NCBI GenBank assembly: GCA_937899935.1
Contig: CALCOW010000524.1
Coordinates: 1 to 9,577 of the forward strand
DNA length: 9,577 nucleotides
Direction: 5' to 3'
DNA from: an uncultured Phycisphaerae bacterium
Lineage (GTDB): Bacteria > Planctomycetota > Phycisphaerae > Phycisphaerales > SM1A02
Shown piece by piece: positions 7,578 through 9,577 of the stretch. A program made the translations under genes and the position numbers. The notes beneath the pieces are model-generated. The model had not been told where the DNA came from and made no database searches. It saw only the letters and a program-made list of their open reading frames with translations. Every line of letters begins with the position of its first letter. Position 1 is the stretch's first letter.

Positions 7578-7615
7578 CGTCCCTTTGACAGGACGATGAT
7601 CACTTTCCTTATCTA
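7578..7615 (+). promoter_or_regulatory. Possible rho promoter with -35 inside an inverted repeat
   Basis: A perfect -35 hexamer TTGACA lies at 7585-7590. The best -10 candidate, TATCTA at 7610-7615, matches only half of the consensus and the 19 nt spacer is long. CGTCC (7578-7582) and GGACG (7591-7595) form an inverted repeat around the -35, as an operator might, or an RNA hairpin with an 8 nt loop. Confidence 0.25.
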
Positions 7616-7629
7616 TGGAAAACCTTGGC

Positions 7630-7655
7630 GTACATTCACAATGAAGTGAACGTAC
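7630..7655 (+). promoter_or_regulatory. 10 bp stem-loop in the rho leader
   Basis: GTACATTCAC (7630-7639) pairs with GTGAACGTAC (7646-7655), with one A-C mismatch and the 6 nt loop AATGAA. It is followed by six C residues rather than T, so it is not an intrinsic terminator. It stands just upstream of both possible rho starts. Confidence 0.5.
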
Positions 7656-7713
7656 CCCCCACACAAAGAACCAATTGATATGCCCAAACGGGCTTACCAC
7701 CTTTCCCCTAATC
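7651..7713 (+). promoter_or_regulatory. Candidate Rho loading (rut-like) stretch
   Basis: In these 63 nt I count 25 C and only 7 G, with spaced pyrimidine-rich groups. Rho binds C-rich, G-poor RNA, so this is a plausible site for Rho to act on its own message. It overlaps the first possible rho start codon at 7680. Two small hairpins interrupt it. Confidence 0.35.
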
Positions 7714-7719
7714 GGAAAG
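7701..7719 (+). promoter_or_regulatory. Hairpin hiding the rho Shine-Dalgarno
   Basis: CTTTCC (7701-7706) is perfectly complementary to GGAAAG (7714-7719) across a 7 nt loop. GGAAAG is the apparent Shine-Dalgarno for ATG 7725, 5 nt downstream. When folded, the stem would block ribosome binding; it is only 6 bp, so it could switch easily. Confidence 0.4.
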
Positions 7720-7724
7720 AAACT

Positions 7725-9158
7725 ATGGCAACTAAGAAACCTCGCCGTCGTCGGAAAAAGAGCTCTAACAAATATGTTCCAAGCTTTGGAACCGTCACGT
7801 TGCAGCCGGGCGACGTTCCCTCAGATGAGGCCCTGGAGGCAGAAGCCGCGGCGCTCGATAAAGAGACCGATGGCAAGTATGACACGATCAAGAAGGATGC
7901 CCTTGATCTGCCTGCGCTTCAGCAGATGAATATGGATGAGTTGGCCAAACAAGCCAAAAAGGCAGGCCTGAAGGAAACGGCGACACTCTCTAAGCAAAAA
8001 CTCGTTTTTGAGATTCTGAAAACAAGGGCTCAAAAACAAGGGCTCATGGTCGGCGAAGGCACCCTTGAAATCATGCCAGATGGTTATGGCTTCCTCAGAA
8101 GTCCTGAGTATTCGTACATGCCTTCTCCAGATGATGTGTACGTGAGCCCATCGCAAGTTCGACGATTTGGATTGCGGAAGGGCCAGGTTCTCAAAGGCCT
8201 CATTCGTCCACCAAAGGAAGCCGAGACGTACTTTGCCTTACTCCGTCTAGAGTCAATCAATGGGCAGGATCCTAAGAAGCTTCATAACTTAGGGACCTTT
8301 GAAAATCTCACACCTCTTCATCCAAATGAGCGAATTCACTTGGAGACCGACACTGAAGAGATAGAGACGCGTGTGATCGATCTCGTCACGCCTCTTGGTT
8401 TTGGACAACGAGCATTAATTGTGGCGCCGCCGCGAACAGGCAAGACCGTTATTTTGCAGCGGATGACCAATGCGATCGCTCGTAATCATCCTGATGCGAA
8501 AGTAATCGTGTTGCTGATTGATGAGCGGCCAGAAGAGGTCACCGACTTTAAAAGGAACACACCAGATAGTGTCGAGGTCGTGGCCTCAACATTTGATGAA
8601 GAAGCTTCCCGTCATATTCAGGTCGCTGAAATGGTGTCAGATAAGTCGCGGAGAATTGTTGAGTGTGGCGGCGATGTCATCATTCTGCTGGACTCTATTA
8701 CACGCTTGGCCCGCGGCTACAACAATGCGATGCCTAACACAGGCAAGATTGGTACCGGCGGCGTTGATACTCAAGCGCTCATTAAGCCCAAGAAGTTCTT
8801 TGGCGCTGCCCGGAACATCGAGAACGGCGGGTCTTTGACGATCATTGCCACGGCCCTGGTCGATACAGGTTCAAAGGCTGATGAAGTTATCTTTGAGGAA
8901 TTCAAGGGTACTGGTAACTCCGAATTGCACTTAACACGAAAGCTCGTCGAGAAGCGCATCTGGCCTGCGATCGACATCGCTGCCTCAGGCACCCGTCGTG
9001 AGGAATTGCTGCTTGATCCAAAGGAACTGGACCTTGTTGTCCGATTGCGGAAGGTCGTTTCAGATATGAGTGTGGTCGAGGCCATGGAGTTGTTAAGGAC
9101 CCGATTGCTTAAGACCAAGAGCAACGCTGAGTTCTTGATGACGATGAACCTTGCGTAG
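7725..9158 (+). CDS. rho: Transcription termination factor Rho
   Basis: Rho is the hexameric ATP-driven RNA translocase that ends transcription. From ATG 7725 it has 477 residues (E. coli 419). Domains in order: a basic, acidic-then-helical N-terminal extension (1-60, beginning MATKKPRRRRKK); the Rho N-terminal helical domain (about 62-103, ending LVFEILKTRAQ); the OB-fold RNA-binding domain with DGYGFLR at 119-125; and the RecA-like motor with Walker A APPRTGKT (234-241, K240), LLIDERPEEV (263-272), Walker B ending D323 with SITR after it, the Q-loop TGKIGTGGVD and the SGTRREELL segment with the likely arginine finger. An upstream in-frame ATG at 7680 would add 15 residues. I prefer 7725 because GGAAAG sits 5 nt before it and the upstream codons fold into hairpins. 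All key catalytic motifs are intact. Confidence 0.96.
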   Translation: MATKKPRRRRKKSSNKYVPSFGTVTLQPGDVPSDEALEAEAAALDKETDGKYDTIKKDALDLPALQQMNMDELAKQAKKAGLKETATLSKQKLVFEILKTRAQKQGLMVGEGTLEIMPDGYGFLRSPEYSYMPSPDDVYVSPSQVRRFGLRKGQVLKGLIRPPKEAETYFALLRLESINGQDPKKLHNLGTFENLTPLHPNERIHLETDTEEIETRVIDLVTPLGFGQRALIVAPPRTGKTVILQRMTNAIARNHPDAKVIVLLIDERPEEVTDFKRNTPDSVEVVASTFDEEASRHIQVAEMVSDKSRRIVECGGDVIILLDSITRLARGYNNAMPNTGKIGTGGVDTQALIKPKKFFGAARNIENGGSLTIIATALVDTGSKADEVIFEEFKGTGNSELHLTRKLVEKRIWPAIDIAASGTRREELLLDPKELDLVVRLRKVVSDMSVVEAMELLRTRLLKTKSNAEFLMTMNLA

Positions 9159-9164
9159 CTCGCT

Positions 9165-9176
9165 AAGGCCGGCCTT
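9165..9176. repeat. Perfect 12 bp palindrome after rho
   Basis: AAGGCCGGCCTT begins 7 nt after the rho stop. As RNA it gives at best a 4 bp stem with a 4 nt loop and no T run follows, so an intrinsic terminator is unlikely. Confidence 0.4.
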
Positions 9177-9271
9177 CTCTAACGGTGGTTAAAATTCGCG
9201 TAGACAACGACCGTCTTCGTGGAGGTGATATGGTTGCCGGTGCAAAGGCACAGGCTTCTTGATGGGGGCGC

Positions 9272-9415
9272 ATGACGGTGGCATACAACCTTGGGCAGGC
9301 CGGGGCAGCATTTCTGATGGAGTGGATGATCCACATGAATTGGGGGTACCTTGCTAGCTTTTGGATGGGTGTTTGCTGCTTTAGTCTGGCTCTTGTGATT
9401 GCATTTTGCATCTGA
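9272..9415 (+). CDS. Possible 47-residue membrane micro-protein
   Basis: An ATG at 9272 opens 47 codons ending in TGA. A G-rich run (GGGGG, 9264-9268) 3 nt ahead is a poor Shine-Dalgarno. The N-terminal half (MTVAYNLGQAGAAFLMEWM) is mildly hydrophobic. Residues 24-47 (WGYLASFWMGVCCFSLALVI and on) form a strongly hydrophobic segment fit to span a membrane, with two adjacent cysteines and the hydrophobic stretch running to the last residue. No family is recognised. It is too short to be trusted on sequence alone. Some upstream codons at 9185-9262 also form an open stretch of 25 codons with no clear meaning. Confidence 0.3.
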   Translation: MTVAYNLGQAGAAFLMEWMIHMNWGYLASFWMGVCCFSLALVIAFCI

Positions 9416-9577
9416 GTTCCAAAGCCACTTCGCGGCACCTGACCGTCTTGAGGACCAAGTCCAACCTGTTTAATCAACAGGAAGCGCTCTAGAAGCCCCC
9501 GAGGAGTGCCTAAGAGGGTACTTCTGCTGTGTCGGGCTGGATTCCAGGTCTGAGAGGGGTATTCTTCTATTAGTTTC
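9416..9577. other. End region with hairpins, no gene seen
   Basis: CCTGTT (9465-9470) and AACAGG (9476-9481) form a perfect 6 bp stem with loop TAATC. AGAAG near 9492 can pair with CTTCT near 9521 through an imperfect stem. I do not recognise a known RNA (no tRNA, RNase P, SRP or 6S signature) and no T-rich tail marks a terminator. A gene may begin to the right of the window. Confidence 0.35.

Larger units (their letters stand above)
7304..7724 (+). promoter_or_regulatory. rho leader: Long leader between coaE and rho
   Basis: This stretch of about 420 nt has no recognised gene. From left to right it holds a weak hairpin (GTTTC-TAC-GAAAC, 7311-7323), a run of eight or more T (from 7350), a possible 60-codon ORF (7374-7556), an inverted repeat around TTGACA (7578-7595), a 10 bp hairpin (7630-7655), a C-rich G-poor stretch (7651-7713), a small GCCC-AAAC-GGGC hairpin (7682-7693) and an SD-hiding hairpin (7701-7719). 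Long structured rho leaders that mediate autogenous control are known in E. coli. That this one works the same way is inference. Confidence 0.5.

Noticed and set aside
8771..9124. 117-codon antisense frame inside rho
   Set aside because: Ser/Thr/Arg-rich translation typical of a complement of a conserved gene; rho is unambiguous here.
9163..9477. 104-codon antisense frame after rho
   Set aside because: No recognisable domain or good ribosome site, and basic/proline-rich composition. It is not excluded, but support is weaker than for the plus-strand micro-ORF.

Overview
This window carries six confident protein genes from a bacterium of roughly 50% GC. The cysteinyl-tRNA synthetase has the GGEDNIFPHHECE zinc region and a long acidic insert after HIGN. 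Rho has an FKRNTPDSVEVVASTFDEE segment. Several starts lack a clear Shine-Dalgarno sequence. From memory of these families this best fits the Planctomycetota, probably near the Phycisphaerae; that placement is inferred from protein character and no search was run. No mobile element, CRISPR array, tRNA or rRNA was seen.

Layout. 1-295 is a leader with a perfect hairpin and a candidate sigma-54 promoter. 296-4002 is a flagellar pair on the plus strand: an unusually large filament cap gene (fliD, 1074 aa) followed 20 nt later by its secretion chaperone partner fliS. 4031-4972 is a convergent nucleotide-sugar epimerase on the minus strand. A 142 nt divergent spacer follows. 5115-7303 is a translationally coupled pair, cysS and coaE, sharing ATGA. 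7304-7724 is a long non-coding or leader region in front of rho, which runs to 9158. The last 419 nt hold only a possible 47 aa membrane micro-protein and a few hairpins.

How the genes fit together. FliD and FliS act in late flagellar assembly: FliD caps the growing filament and FliS keeps flagellin unpolymerised before export, so a sigma-54 type promoter ahead of them is reasonable. The epimerase would supply UDP-sugars for surface glycans or possibly protein glycosylation, but nothing ties it to the flagellum except position. CysS, CoaE and Rho are housekeeping functions: tRNA charging, the last step of CoA synthesis and transcription termination.

The regions most worth a second look are the rho leader and the fliD centre. 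The rho leader has a 10 bp hairpin, a C-rich G-poor stretch like a Rho loading site, a small hairpin that would hide the Shine-Dalgarno of the likely true rho start, and a small ORF with its own GGAG. The fliD centre consists of serial flagellin-IN-like modules, one of them apparently truncated by a partial duplication.
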